From assembly GCF_002368195.1 (NCBI RefSeq), contig NZ_AP018178.1, positions 4,560,721 to 4,624,720 of the forward strand: DNA of 64,000 nt, in the 5' to 3' direction. The number at the start of each line of letters is the position of its first letter. The stretch's first letter is position 1. Under the pieces are notes generated by a model that searched no databases, was not told the DNA's origin, and saw only the letters and a list, made by a program, of their open reading frames with translations. The stretch is from Calothrix sp. NIES-2100. GTDB lineage: Bacteria > Cyanobacteriota > Cyanobacteriia > Cyanobacteriales > Nostocaceae. Both the position numbers and the translations under genes were made by a program. Below are positions 10,559 through 19,493 of the stretch, piece after piece.

Positions 10559-10624
10559 TGTCTTACGGTTACTTGATGAATTTATCTAAATATTTTTCCG
10601 ATTTTAGTGTTTAATTTTTAAAAT

Positions 10625-11374
10625 TTAACTTATTTTCTCTGTTAAATTTTGCAAGTTTTGAGTAAAAGAATGGTCAGGATATTGCAAACAGAATAATCCA
10701 CTACTACCAAGTTGTGCCATGTCTTCTGAAAGCGGAAATATACCTGCGACTGGAACATTATAAGTTTTCTCTATTTTTTGCTGTAGCGAAGAAAAGTCCA
10801 TGCGACTTGGAGTTTTATTAACTATCATCATCATATTGCTAACTTGCAATTGACGAGAAATATTAATAGTAACTGCTGTGCCTTGAAAGTCTTGGCGATC
10901 CGGACGCAGAATCACAATTAATAAGTCAGAAATAGCTATAGATAGTAAAGTTTCTCGGCTTAAGCCAGGATGGGTATCAATAAATAAGTAGTCTAACTCT
11001 AACTCTTGAATTAATCTTTTAAATCCACTATTAAGTAAGCTAACGTTGTATCCTTCAGTGATAATTTTGGCAATCTCATCAGCATTGATACTAGAAGGTA
11101 TTAGGAAAATCTTACCTGGAGAAATTGCTATAAAAGAAGTAACATCATAGGCGGTATCAGCAATGGAACTACCATTCCATAAATAGTCATTCAATGTTTT
11201 ATATGCAATTGTTTCATCAATCCCAAATAGAGCATGAATACCAGGAGATTGCAGGTCAGTATCTACAATAGCAACTCGTTTGTCTTGTAGTGCCATTGTT
11301 ACTGCTAAATTTGCTGTTATGTTAGATTTACCAGTTCCGCCCCGGAATGAGTGAATTGCAATAATTTTAGACAT
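10625..11374 (-). CDS. ParA/MinD-family P-loop ATPase
   Basis: 249 residues with the deviant Walker A motif SFRGGTGKSN at 9-18 (signature Lys in GGTGKS), the IVDTDLQSPG switch strand at 36-45 and LFIDTHPGLS further on, all typical of the MinD/ParA/Mrp-type SIMIBI class. These ATPases dimerise on ATP and position cargo on membrane or DNA, or act in switching complexes. No ParB gene is adjacent and no parS-like repeat array was seen, so plasmid or chromosome partitioning is not the obvious job. It is flanked on the same strand by a coiled-coil protein upstream (32 bases) and an AAA ATPase downstream, which points to a dedicated complex. Confidence 0.85.
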   Translation of the reverse strand: MSKIIAIHSFRGGTGKSNITANLAVTMALQDKRVAIVDTDLQSPGIHALFGIDETIAYKTLNDYLWNGSSIADTAYDVTSFIAISPGKIFLIPSSINADEIAKIITEGYNVSLLNSGFKRLIQELELDYLFIDTHPGLSRETLLSIAISDLLIVILRPDRQDFQGTAVTINISRQLQVSNMMMIVNKTPSRMDFSSLQQKIEKTYNVPVAGIFPLSEDMAQLGSSGLFCLQYPDHSFTQNLQNLTEKIS

Positions 11375-11406
11375 AGCATAACTAATTCTTAATTCATAAT
11401 TCGTAA

Positions 11407-11832
11407 TTAATGTATTTTGGTATGGCTAAGGGATTCAATTTCTATTTGCAATTTTTGAAAGTAATCAGTTTGAGTAATTTCTGCTATTTGATGCGCGAGT
11501 TTGTTTAAATCAACCTCGATTTGTATCTCTGAAACAGGGATTTTTATCGCCTCTTCCTGCTGTTTTAATAGATTTTCTAATTCAGCTTTCTGCTGCTTGA
11601 CAATTGCCAATTCCTGTTGCAAAGCCGCAACTTCGGCTTTTAAACTCTCTTGAGTATGTTGCGAGTCATACTTAGCCTTGTGTTTTACCTGAGCCTTCCT
11701 TAACTGATTTCGGGTGAGTTTGGCAGGAAAAGACATGAGAATATTGTTATGCGCTGCATTCTTGAAAGCAGCGAAGTTAATAATTTTGCTGGGGGCTGCT
11801 TCGATACCGATATCAAGAGGATTTTGCGGCAT
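11407..11832 (-). CDS. Coiled-coil protein of the ParA/AAA operon
   Basis: About 141 residues from the ATG at 11832; a GTG at 11898 would add 22 residues, but that stretch overlaps a HIP1-containing region and looks less coding. Neither start has a clear ribosome binding site. The middle is basic (KLTRNQLRKAQVKHKAKY), followed by a strongly heptad-like Leu/Gln/Glu coiled coil (roughly residues 67-97), then an acidic tail. I recognise no family. Its position first in the ParA/AAA run suggests a scaffold or partner of the two ATPases, much as small coiled-coil or ParB-like partners accompany ParA proteins; this is inference. Confidence 0.6.
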   Translation of the reverse strand: MPQNPLDIGIEAAPSKIINFAAFKNAAHNNILMSFPAKLTRNQLRKAQVKHKAKYDSQHTQESLKAEVAALQQELAIVKQQKAELENLLKQQEEAIKIPVSEIQIEVDLNKLAHQIAEITQTDYFQKLQIEIESLSHTKIH

Positions 11833-12041
11833 AGTTATTAACGCTTGTGTTGGCAGTGTGCGGATCTTTATCTTTCTAGGATTACGCGATCGCTCCACAT
11901 AATAAAAGATCAGTTCTGTAGCGCAGCAGCCCTTGAAAAACTGACCTTGACAAAGAATACATTTTGTAATTCTGGAAAGAATGCGGCAGTGACCGTTAGA
12001 AGTATTATGCGAGATCGTGCGATCGCCTCAGCGATGAAATT

Positions 12042-12167
12042 GAAAGCAATAGCGGATTTGGTTCCGGTCAAGTCCTGGTCGAATTGCATGGCGTGACTGG
12101 CTTCACCAGCAACAATATTGGACTGAATTTAGAAGCTAGTAATACGGGGCAGTTCTTGTTTGCTTAG
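12042..12167 (+). pseudogene. C-terminal remnant of a secreted repeat protein
   Basis: An open stretch without a usable start encodes SGFGSGQVLVELHGVTGF and ends ASNTGQFLFA just before a stop codon. This resembles the closing strand pattern of cyanobacterial exported Ca-binding/RTX-like or cadherin-like proteins. The frame is open from base 12000, but only the last 40 or so residues look coding. It is most likely the tail of a deleted gene. The family call rests on recalled patterns and is tentative. Confidence 0.4.
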
Positions 12168-12325
12168 AAATAATTTTGGATTTAATGGATGAACTTAGAA
12201 GCTTCCTTGTTAAGCCTTAAGTTGTGTTTTACACATACTACTACTACATTCATAATACAGAATTCATGGTATACTAAGTACCGCAAATTTTATCTTTTAA
12301 ATTTAATTTATAATAAATTTATTAT

Positions 12326-13279
12326 ATGCAATCTATTGATGCAACAAAAATAACTCTTAATGAATGGTTAGACTTATTGCTGAATACACATAAAAAGATA
12401 AAGTTTATAGATGATTGCTTTCCTACTGATAAACACGCTCAAGAATATCTTGTAAATATTCATACAAGAAGCCAGGATGAAGTATATAAATTACTCAACA
12501 AATTATTGATTAGATCGAGTTCTTTTAGATACGACGATTTAAATTTAATGCAGCTTCTTAATTTTCCCAGATATCAAGCTAATCCAAGTGAATGGTTGGC
12601 AAAAAATCCTTATTACATGAGGCTAGTTATGTATTTTCAGGACAATAATAATCCTCCCCCTTGGGAAGGTAACACATGGATTTTAGAACTATTACCACAC
12701 TACCCTAAAAAAGCAATAGATGTTCTTGACAATTATCTTTTAGCTCACTGTTTACTGTTACCTGACAGGCGAATATGGGGATTGACTGATGCTATGAGTA
12801 TAATTCGTGCAAAGTTTATAGGTATACCTGGTAGTAATGCAGAAAAAATTAAATTTATCATAGAACTAGAATTTAGACAATTTGAGCATTTAATCGAAAG
12901 GCTTTATCATCAAATGGAATATGATACGGTATTAACACCTGGAACTAGAGACGGTGGTCTTGATGTAATTGCAACCAAAGAATTGCCTGGACAAAAACAT
13001 AAAATAGCAGTCGAATGCAAGCTATACAACCATCCTGTTGGTTTAGATATTGTACGTAATATTCGTGGTGTAGTAGAATACGGAGGTTATAACAAAGGAG
13101 TATTGTTTACAACTCACCGTTTTACTCCTCAAGCAGAAGAACTAGCAAACAAAGATCATCTAATTGAGCTTGTTTCAGGAGAAAAGTTAATTATTCTTCT
13201 TAATGAATATTTTGGCACAGAATGGTATCTAAGAATAGACAAAATAATTCTTGAAAGTCAGCGCGAACATAAAGTATAG
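12326..13279 (+). CDS. Mrr-like restriction endonuclease (PD-(D/E)XK)
   Basis: 317 residues. The C-terminal 110 residues carry the Mrr-type nuclease core: TRDGGLDVIATK with catalytic Asp near residue 209, AVECKLY with the E-x-K pair at 230-232, then the helix RNIRGVVEYGGYNKGVLFTT and a closing strand. The Mrr family cleaves modified or foreign DNA (type IV restriction) or acts in repair. The N-terminal 200 residues are helical and unassigned, and probably form the recognition or sensor part. It is AT-rich compared with neighbours and stands alone on the plus strand, back to back with the ParA/AAA run, so defence is likely but the target cannot be named. Confidence 0.8.
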   Translation: MQSIDATKITLNEWLDLLLNTHKKIKFIDDCFPTDKHAQEYLVNIHTRSQDEVYKLLNKLLIRSSSFRYDDLNLMQLLNFPRYQANPSEWLAKNPYYMRLVMYFQDNNNPPPWEGNTWILELLPHYPKKAIDVLDNYLLAHCLLLPDRRIWGLTDAMSIIRAKFIGIPGSNAEKIKFIIELEFRQFEHLIERLYHQMEYDTVLTPGTRDGGLDVIATKELPGQKHKIAVECKLYNHPVGLDIVRNIRGVVEYGGYNKGVLFTTHRFTPQAEELANKDHLIELVSGEKLIILLNEYFGTEWYLRIDKIILESQREHKV

Positions 13280-13349
13280 TTTTTATTTAGAGAATCATCA
13301 AGGTGTAAAATTGAAATTATAAATACTATTGATATAAAGAATTGCCCTC

Positions 13350-14246
13350 TTATCCAGGGTTAAAAGGAGAATATTCTCCAAAGCACCAACGCAGAGAACA
13401 AGCATTTCTACTTTCCAACACCTGCTCAATATCAAACTCGACTAAACGTTGCGCCCCAGCAAACTCATTTAATCTTTCGACATCCCAAATTACCTTTGCT
13501 TTTCCAGACAATTGTAATGTGTGACCTTGTGCAAAATCGATGAATAATAAACCTGCTCCTGCATTCACAATCAAGTTACCGAAGGTCTGAAACATATTAT
13601 TACCAGAATAATCAGGAAACACTAATTTGTGGCTGTTCAAAACTCGCACAAATCCCGGAAAGCCTCCCCGGTGGGAAGCATCAGCCCCACTTTCTGGATG
13701 ATAACTGGCGATGAAAAATGTGTCAGATTGGGCTATCCAAAGTTGATTTGTCTCACTCAAAGCATCTCTAATAAAAGCTTCAGGTTTTGCTAATGAATCA
13801 GTCACAGCTTTTTCTATGTGACGTACCTGGATGTATTTAGGACAGTTAAAAAATGCTTGTTGAATTTGTACTTTTATCTTCTCTTGATTTACATCTGATT
13901 TGCCATTTAAACGTAAACGCCTGCGGTTTGCTAAATCAATTACTAATAGGCCAATATTATTGTTATTTTGTAAATTTTGGTGTATGGGATCGATATGTAT
14001 GAGGGTTACATTAATCTGTAAGTTCTGTTCATCCAATACTTGTACAAAACCAGGTTGTCCTGTTAATAAAGATGCCCAGACTTTACCGTTTACATCCACT
14101 GTACTTGCAACTGCTAATTGTTGCGTGCGAAGGAATTCTTGAGCAGATGGCTTGATTGTGCTGCTGATGACGTGACACAGACGTTGCGCCTCGTCTCTCA
14201 CCCCCGCCTGGGTTTGGACTGTAATTTCTCCATCATGAAAAGACAT
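13350..14246 (-). CDS. Pyridoxamine 5'-phosphate oxidase-like FMN protein
   Basis: Annotated from the internal ATG at 14246 (MSFHDGEITVQTQAGV), because the 28 residues before it are low-complexity and AT-rich. About 298 residues. The region with QQLAVASTVDVNGKVWASLL and later GQPGFVQVL matches the split-barrel flavin-binding fold used by general stress and PNPOx-like proteins; the second half (HRGGFPGFVRVL, LLFIDFAQGHTLQLSGKAKV) repeats the pattern, so two split barrels in tandem are likely. These proteins bind FMN or F420-like cofactors and reduce small molecules. A GST gene lies 133 bases upstream on the same strand, which fits a detoxification pair. Confidence 0.75.
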   Translation of the reverse strand: MSFHDGEITVQTQAGVRDEAQRLCHVISSTIKPSAQEFLRTQQLAVASTVDVNGKVWASLLTGQPGFVQVLDEQNLQINVTLIHIDPIHQNLQNNNNIGLLVIDLANRRRLRLNGKSDVNQEKIKVQIQQAFFNCPKYIQVRHIEKAVTDSLAKPEAFIRDALSETNQLWIAQSDTFFIASYHPESGADASHRGGFPGFVRVLNSHKLVFPDYSGNNMFQTFGNLIVNAGAGLLFIDFAQGHTLQLSGKAKVIWDVERLNEFAGAQRLVEFDIEQVLESRNACSLRWCFGEYSPFNPG

Positions 14247-14379
14247 TGTATTAATTCGTAATTTATAATCAATGAATTTAGACAATTTGATAAAGATGTA
14301 TGAAAAAGTAAAAATAGATATTGAATTCATCTTTATTTTTACTTTTAACTTCGAGTGAAGTGACAGAAATTTTCAAGTT

Positions 14380-14976
14380 TTAAATTCCTGGCATTCCAAT
14401 GTAACCAGGTAGTTGTTTTATCCGCTCAATCCATGCAACCACATTTAGATAGGTGTCGAGAGATATTTTGCCATCTGGAGCTAGCGCAATGTAGGGGAAA
14501 CAGGCGACATCTGCAATTGTCGGACGGTTGAGTTCTAGCCATTGGCGATCGCTCAAATGTTCGTCGAATACTTTCAGGACTTCAGCTGCTTTTTCTGTGG
14601 CTAGTTCCACATCTAGAGGAATTTGAAACAGATGATAAAGCCTAGCAAATTCTGGCCCCTGACGAATGTAGTTAGCTGCGGTGAACAACCATTGCATAAC
14701 TTTGCTCATGGACTGGGCATCAGTTGGCAACCAATTTTCATTCCCATAACGCTGCGCCAAATAAATCAAAATTGCATGAGAATCTCGCACCACAATTTCC
14801 CCATCCACAAGTATAGGAAGTTGACCAAATGGATTGAGTTTGATGAATTGTGGAGATTTGTGTTCTTTGGTTGCAAAATCAAGCAATATCTGTTCGTACT
14901 CAACACCTAGTAGCGACAGCATCAATCGCACTTTGTGGCAATTTCCGGAAAGTTCAAAATGATACAGCTTCATCAT
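14380..14976 (-). CDS. Glutathione S-transferase
   Basis: 198 residues, the normal GST length. N-terminal thioredoxin-like domain with the glutathione-site pattern NPFGQLPILVDGEIVVRDSHAI (cis-Pro and the Asp-Ser that hold glutathione), then an all-helical domain with the conserved N-capping segment PTIADVACFPYIAL. It should conjugate glutathione to electrophiles or reduce peroxides in the cytoplasm. Two ATG codons lie in tandem at 14976 and 14973; either could start the protein. It lies upstream of the split-barrel flavoprotein on the same strand. Confidence 0.9.
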   Translation of the reverse strand: MMKLYHFELSGNCHKVRLMLSLLGVEYEQILLDFATKEHKSPQFIKLNPFGQLPILVDGEIVVRDSHAILIYLAQRYGNENWLPTDAQSMSKVMQWLFTAANYIRQGPEFARLYHLFQIPLDVELATEKAAEVLKVFDEHLSDRQWLELNRPTIADVACFPYIALAPDGKISLDTYLNVVAWIERIKQLPGYIGMPGI

Positions 14977-15117
14977 GATATTTCTTTCATGCGTAAATAG
15001 TTTAATTTCACTATCTCAATTTTCTGTATCTGTAGAGAAATGATATTGTACAATTTCTATACATTTATTAAATATTCGTCATATAATCCGAACTTTCCAA
15101 GATCAGTTTTGGGTTGA

Positions 15118-15151
15118 TTGCGATCGCCATAACTGATCTTGGCGATCGCAA
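15118..15151. repeat. HIP1-containing hairpin
   Basis: A perfect 12-bp inverted repeat, ttgcgatcgcca (15118-15129) and tggcgatcgcaa (15140-15151), with HIP1 in each arm and a 10-base loop, followed by aatttt. It lies upstream of the WD40 gene and could act as a terminator or transcript structure. Confidence 0.6.
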
Positions 15152-15229
15152 AATTTTATGCTATTGCAATAAGTGTTGTAGTTCTGCAAATATATCTATG
15201 AAGGGGTATCGCAGGACGCACTTAAAATT

Positions 15230-18200
15230 GTGGCTACTCTCAAAGCTTCTCCACAGGGACTTGCAAGGATAAAACAAGCTAGAAGTGAAAAGGGTTGGTC
15301 TGTTGATGATTTTCGATGGATAGAGTTAGCTAGTGAAGTTTTAGGTGTCTGTTGGCAAGAAAAAGGCGTTCTTGCTGTTGGCATATCAGAAGGTACTTGG
15401 AAACGTTTCTTAGCTGGAAAGCAAGCGATTAATGCTGAGGCGTTTAAAGCCTATTGTCAAGTGCTTGGGTTGAATTGGCAAGAGGTGGTTGAGAGAAAGG
15501 ATGAAGGCAAAAGGATGAAGGATGAAGTAAATGATTTTCATACTTCATCCTTGACACTTCATCCTTCCCAAGATTGGGGTGAAGCACCGGATGTATCGAT
15601 TTTTTATGGTCGAAGTGAAGAACTGGAAACTGTTAAGCGATGGGTGATGCAGGAAAATTGTCGCTTAATAACGCTGCTGGGAATGGGTGGGATTGGTAAA
15701 ACGACGCTTTCTGTGAAGCTGGCGCAGGAAATTATTGGGAGTAGAGAAGAAAATTATGCGGGAAATTTATTATCTCTGTTTGCGTCTTCTTCCCATTCCC
15801 CAGTCCAGTACATAATTTGGCGTAGCCTCCGCAACGCGCCACCGGTGGAAGATATTTTGGCTCAATTGATTCAATTTTTTTCTGAACAGCAACAAACAAA
15901 TTTACCAAGTGAGTTACAGCATAGAATTTCGCTGTTACTCACATATTTACGTTCGTCGCGATGTTTGATGATTCTGGATAATGCTGAATCAATTTTACAA
16001 GCAGGCGATCGCACTGGTCGTTATCGTCCTGGATGTGAAGGTTACGGACAACTTCTGCAATGTGTAGCTGAAACTTCTCACCAAAGTTGTCTAATTCTCA
16101 CTTCACGGGAAAAACCCCAAGGACTCGCCAAGTATGAAGGCGATAGTTTACCCGTGCGTTCTTTGCAACTTACAGGTTTACTAGAAACAGCAGGGCGGGA
16201 ATTATTTAACGTTAAAGGTAAATTTACTGCCTCCCCAGACCAATGGCAAGTTTTAATTTCCCGCTATGGCGGTAATCCTCTAGCTCTGAAGATTGTAGCG
16301 TCTTCTATCCGAGACTTTTTTGACGGTGATGTTTCCCAATTTTTGGCAATTTCCCAGCAAGGTACATTTATTTTTGATGATATTCGCGACTTGCTTGACC
16401 AACAATTCCATCGTCTCACAGCTTTGGAACGAGAGATTATGTACTGGTTAGCCATCAACCGCGAACCTATCTCTCTAGCAGAGTTACAAGCAGATTTTGT
16501 GGCTTATATCCCACCCCGTGAATTATTAGAGTCTTTGAGTTCATTACAAAGGCGTTCTGTAATTGAAAAAAGTGCTGGTGGCTTTACTCAGCAACCTGTA
16601 GTCATGGAGTATGTCAGCAATCAATTAATTGAGCAAGTATGTCAGGAAATTAGGGTATGGGATATGGAAAAGCATACTCCCTTATTTACAAGTCATGCAT
16701 TAATTAAAGCGCAAGCTAAAGATTATCTGCGGGAGAGTCAAATTAATTTGATTCTTCAGCCTCTAATTGATCAATTAATTACAGAACTTGGCAGTCGAGA
16801 AAACATAGCTAATTATTTGCAGCAAATTCTCGCGCAGCTACGTGGTAAATCACCCCAAGAAACTGGCTATGTTGGTGGAAATGCACTGAATTTGCTACAT
16901 CAAGCCCAAATTGACCTCATTGGCTATGATTTTTCCGGTTTAACTGTATGGCAAGCTTATCTTCAGGGTGTAAACTTGCATGATGTAAATTTTACTGGCT
17001 CAGATTTATCGCGCTGTGTTTTTACGGAAACACTAGGTAATATTTTATCTGCTGCTTTTAATCCAAATGGTCAACTTTTAGCCACCTGCGATACCGATTG
17101 TCATGTCCGTGTATGGGAAGTGAAAACAGGTAAATTATTGCTGATTTGTCAAGGACACATCAATTGGGTGCGCTTTGTACTGTTTAGCCCAGATGGTGAA
17201 CTCTTGGCGAGTTGCGGTGCTGACCAGAATATTAAACTCTGGAATGTCCGGGATGGGGTTTGTATAAAAACGTTAACAGGGCATGAGCATGAAGTATTTT
17301 CTGTAGCATTTCATCCAGAAGGTAAGATTTTAGCCAGTGCAAGCGGCGATCGCACTGTTAAAATTTGGAATATCCACGATGGTACTTGCTTGCAAACACT
17401 GACAGGACATACAGATTGGGTACGTTGCGTTGCTTTCAGTCCTGATGGTGAAACTTTAGTTAGTAGCGGTGCTGACCACACAATTAAACTGTGGGATGTG
17501 CATCAAGGTAAATGCTTGAGAACTTTGCAAGCACATACAGGGTGGGTGCGTTCGGTGGCGTTTAGTGCAGATGGACAAACCCTAGCTAGTGCCAGTGGCG
17601 ATCGCACAATTAAAATTTGGAATTATCATACAGGTGAGTGTCTGAAAACCTACACCGGACACACTAACAGCGTCTACTCCATTGCCTATAGTCCTGATAG
17701 TAAAATTTTAGTCAGTGGTAGTGGCGATCGCACTGTCAAAATTTGGGATTGTCAAACCCATACTTGCATCAAAACTCTACATGGACATACTAATGAAGTT
17801 TGTTCCGTCGCCTTCAGCCCAGATGGTCACACACTCGTATGTGTCAGTTTAGACCAAAGCGTTAGGCTGTGGGATTATTTGACTGGTCAATGCTTAAAGA
17901 CTTGGTACGGTAATACAGATTGGGCATTACCTGTAGCTTTTAGTCTTTATGGGCGAATTTTAGCCAGTGGTAGTAATGACAAAACAGTTAAGCTGTGGGA
18001 TTGGCAAACTGGCAATTGCATTAGAAGCTTAGAAGGACATACAGACTTTATTTATGGAATTGCTTTTAATCCAGATGGACAAATTTTGGCAAGTGCAAGT
18101 ACAGATTCTTCAGTAAGATTGTGGAATATTAGCACAGGTCAATGTTTCCAAATTCTACTGGGACATACAGATTGGCTATATACCGTTGCTTTTCATCCCC

Positions 18201-18886
18201 AAGGTAAAATCCTCGCCACTGGTAGCGCCGACTGTACAGCCAAGCTATGGGATATTAGCACAGGTCAATGTCTCAAAACCTTGAGCGAACATACCGATAA
18301 AATCATGGGAATTGCTTGGAGTCCAGATGGGCAAATTTTAGCTACCGCCAGTGCTGACCAATCGGTAAAATTGTGGGATTACAGCACAGGTAGTTGCATT
18401 AGCACATTACAAGGACACAACAGCCGCGTATATTCAGCCATATTTAGTCCCGATGGCAAAATCATCGCTACTTGCAGCACTGACCAAACAGTGAAACTAT
18501 GGAATGTTAACACTGGTAAATGCCTCAAAACACTGACTGGACATACAAACTGGGTATTTGCTGTTGCCTTTAGTCATGATGGTAATACCATTGCTAGTGC
18601 ATCCCATGACCAAACTGTGAGAATTTGGAATCTCAACACAGCAGAATGTCATCATGTCTGCGTTGGGCATACACATTTAGTATCTTCCGTAGCTTTTAGT
18701 CCAGATGGGGAAGTCGTAGCCAGTGGTTCTCAAGACCAAACTGTAAGGATTTGGGATGTAAAAACGGGCAAATGTATCAAGATTTTGCGGGCGAAACGGC
18801 TTTATGAGGGGATGAATATTACTGGCGTGAAAGGGTTAACAGATGCGACGATTTTAACGCTGCAATCTTTGGGTGCTGTAGTTTAG
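15230..18886 (+). CDS. NB-ARC STAND ATPase with 14 WD40 repeats
   Basis: 1218 residues from a GTG start (no better in-frame ATG). Residues 1-90 form the small helical N-domain common in cyanobacterial WD40 regulators. The NB-ARC ATPase follows: Walker A GMGGIGKTT from 151, Walker B RCLMILDN near 249, sensor LILTSREKP and the GGNPLALKI motif near 347, then a winged-helix segment (REIMYWLAINREPISLAEL). From about 603 to 1190 there are 14 WD40 repeats, enough for two seven-bladed propellers. These STAND proteins act as ligand-gated switches; the propellers probably sense the ligand. No death, nuclease or kinase effector is fused, so the output must be another protein. Several repeats are very similar in DNA. 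Confidence 0.9.
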   Translation: MATLKASPQGLARIKQARSEKGWSVDDFRWIELASEVLGVCWQEKGVLAVGISEGTWKRFLAGKQAINAEAFKAYCQVLGLNWQEVVERKDEGKRMKDEVNDFHTSSLTLHPSQDWGEAPDVSIFYGRSEELETVKRWVMQENCRLITLLGMGGIGKTTLSVKLAQEIIGSREENYAGNLLSLFASSSHSPVQYIIWRSLRNAPPVEDILAQLIQFFSEQQQTNLPSELQHRISLLLTYLRSSRCLMILDNAESILQAGDRTGRYRPGCEGYGQLLQCVAETSHQSCLILTSREKPQGLAKYEGDSLPVRSLQLTGLLETAGRELFNVKGKFTASPDQWQVLISRYGGNPLALKIVASSIRDFFDGDVSQFLAISQQGTFIFDDIRDLLDQQFHRLTALEREIMYWLAINREPISLAELQADFVAYIPPRELLESLSSLQRRSVIEKSAGGFTQQPVVMEYVSNQLIEQVCQEIRVWDMEKHTPLFTSHALIKAQAKDYLRESQINLILQPLIDQLITELGSRENIANYLQQILAQLRGKSPQETGYVGGNALNLLHQAQIDLIGYDFSGLTVWQAYLQGVNLHDVNFTGSDLSRCVFTETLGNILSAAFNPNGQLLATCDTDCHVRVWEVKTGKLLLICQGHINWVRFVLFSPDGELLASCGADQNIKLWNVRDGVCIKTLTGHEHEVFSVAFHPEGKILASASGDRTVKIWNIHDGTCLQTLTGHTDWVRCVAFSPDGETLVSSGADHTIKLWDVHQGKCLRTLQAHTGWVRSVAFSADGQTLASASGDRTIKIWNYHTGECLKTYTGHTNSVYSIAYSPDSKILVSGSGDRTVKIWDCQTHTCIKTLHGHTNEVCSVAFSPDGHTLVCVSLDQSVRLWDYLTGQCLKTWYGNTDWALPVAFSLYGRILASGSNDKTVKLWDWQTGNCIRSLEGHTDFIYGIAFNPDGQILASASTDSSVRLWNISTGQCFQILLGHTDWLYTVAFHPQGKILATGSADCTAKLWDISTGQCLKTLSEHTDKIMGIAWSPDGQILATASADQSVKLWDYSTGSCISTLQGHNSRVYSAIFSPDGKIIATCSTDQTVKLWNVNTGKCLKTLTGHTNWVFAVAFSHDGNTIASASHDQTVRIWNLNTAECHHVCVGHTHLVSSVAFSPDGEVVASGSQDQTVRIWDVKTGKCIKILRAKRLYEGMNITGVKGLTDATILTLQSLGAVV

Positions 18887-18890
18887 AAGT

Positions 18891-19109
18891 TTAGGAAGTT
18901 TTTTCTGGAATATTTAAAAGCCACAACTTTTCTAACTTAGTAATTCGGCGGCGGAGAATTTGCGCTTGACACTTGCGATACCCAGTAATTGCTAAAAGTA
19001 CAATTAGCGGTAAAGAAATGATTAAATATCCTGTTAGCGGATTGATTGCAATATCATTTTGTTTTCTGGGATAAACTTGAGCTTGAATAGCTAATTGTAA
19101 ATGCATCAT
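18891..19109 (-). CDS. Small single-pass membrane protein
   Basis: 72 residues with one convincing hydrophobic helix (LIISLPLIVLLAITGY, about residues 29-44), followed by a basic tail (YRKCQAQILRRRITKLEK), so the C-terminus would be cytoplasmic by the positive-inside rule. No family recognised. It sits directly downstream of a DUF4278-like gene on the same strand and ends only four bases from the convergent WD40 gene. No strong ribosome binding site is visible, so it is only moderately supported. Confidence 0.5.
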   Translation of the reverse strand: MMHLQLAIQAQVYPRKQNDIAINPLTGYLIISLPLIVLLAITGYRKCQAQILRRRITKLEKLWLLNIPEKTS

Positions 19110-19137
19110 TATTCAAAACCTACATTTTTTTCATTGA

Positions 19138-19314
19138 CTACTGAATATAGGTAACACCGCGATATTTAAACTGAGATTTGCATTGATTTGTAATCGTTAT
19201 AGGTTTGACAACCTTGTAACTAACACCACGATACTTTGCAGTTGTAAAATCTTGCTGCTTAGGTAATTTGGTGCTGATTGGTTCGTAACAAAAACCGCGA
19301 TAAGACAGTAGCAT
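19138..19314 (-). CDS. DUF4278-like protein, 58 aa
   Basis: A short gene that reads MLLSYRGFCYEP at the start and contains the YRG motif three times (YRGFCY near residue 5, YRGVSY near 28, YRGVTY near 51), which is the hallmark of the cyanobacterial DUF4278 family. The function of the family is unknown; members are small and often several per genome. Length is at the short end of the family. It precedes a small membrane protein gene on the same strand by 28 bases, so the two may be co-transcribed. Confidence 0.7.
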   Translation of the reverse strand: MLLSYRGFCYEPISTKLPKQQDFTTAKYRGVSYKVVKPITITNQCKSQFKYRGVTYIQ

Positions 19315-19493
19315 AAGTTAATCTCTGTGAATGACTAGCGTTTACTGATATCACAATAAGATTTACCTTTATTTAGGTCGATATATAAAAGTTATGCAGT
19401 TTTTGAGCCAAAAGATACTTAACTTTTCACTAACTTTCAGTTCCGCAAAAAGGTTTGGATCAAGCTACCAATAGTAAATTCCTTCTTTGGCAA

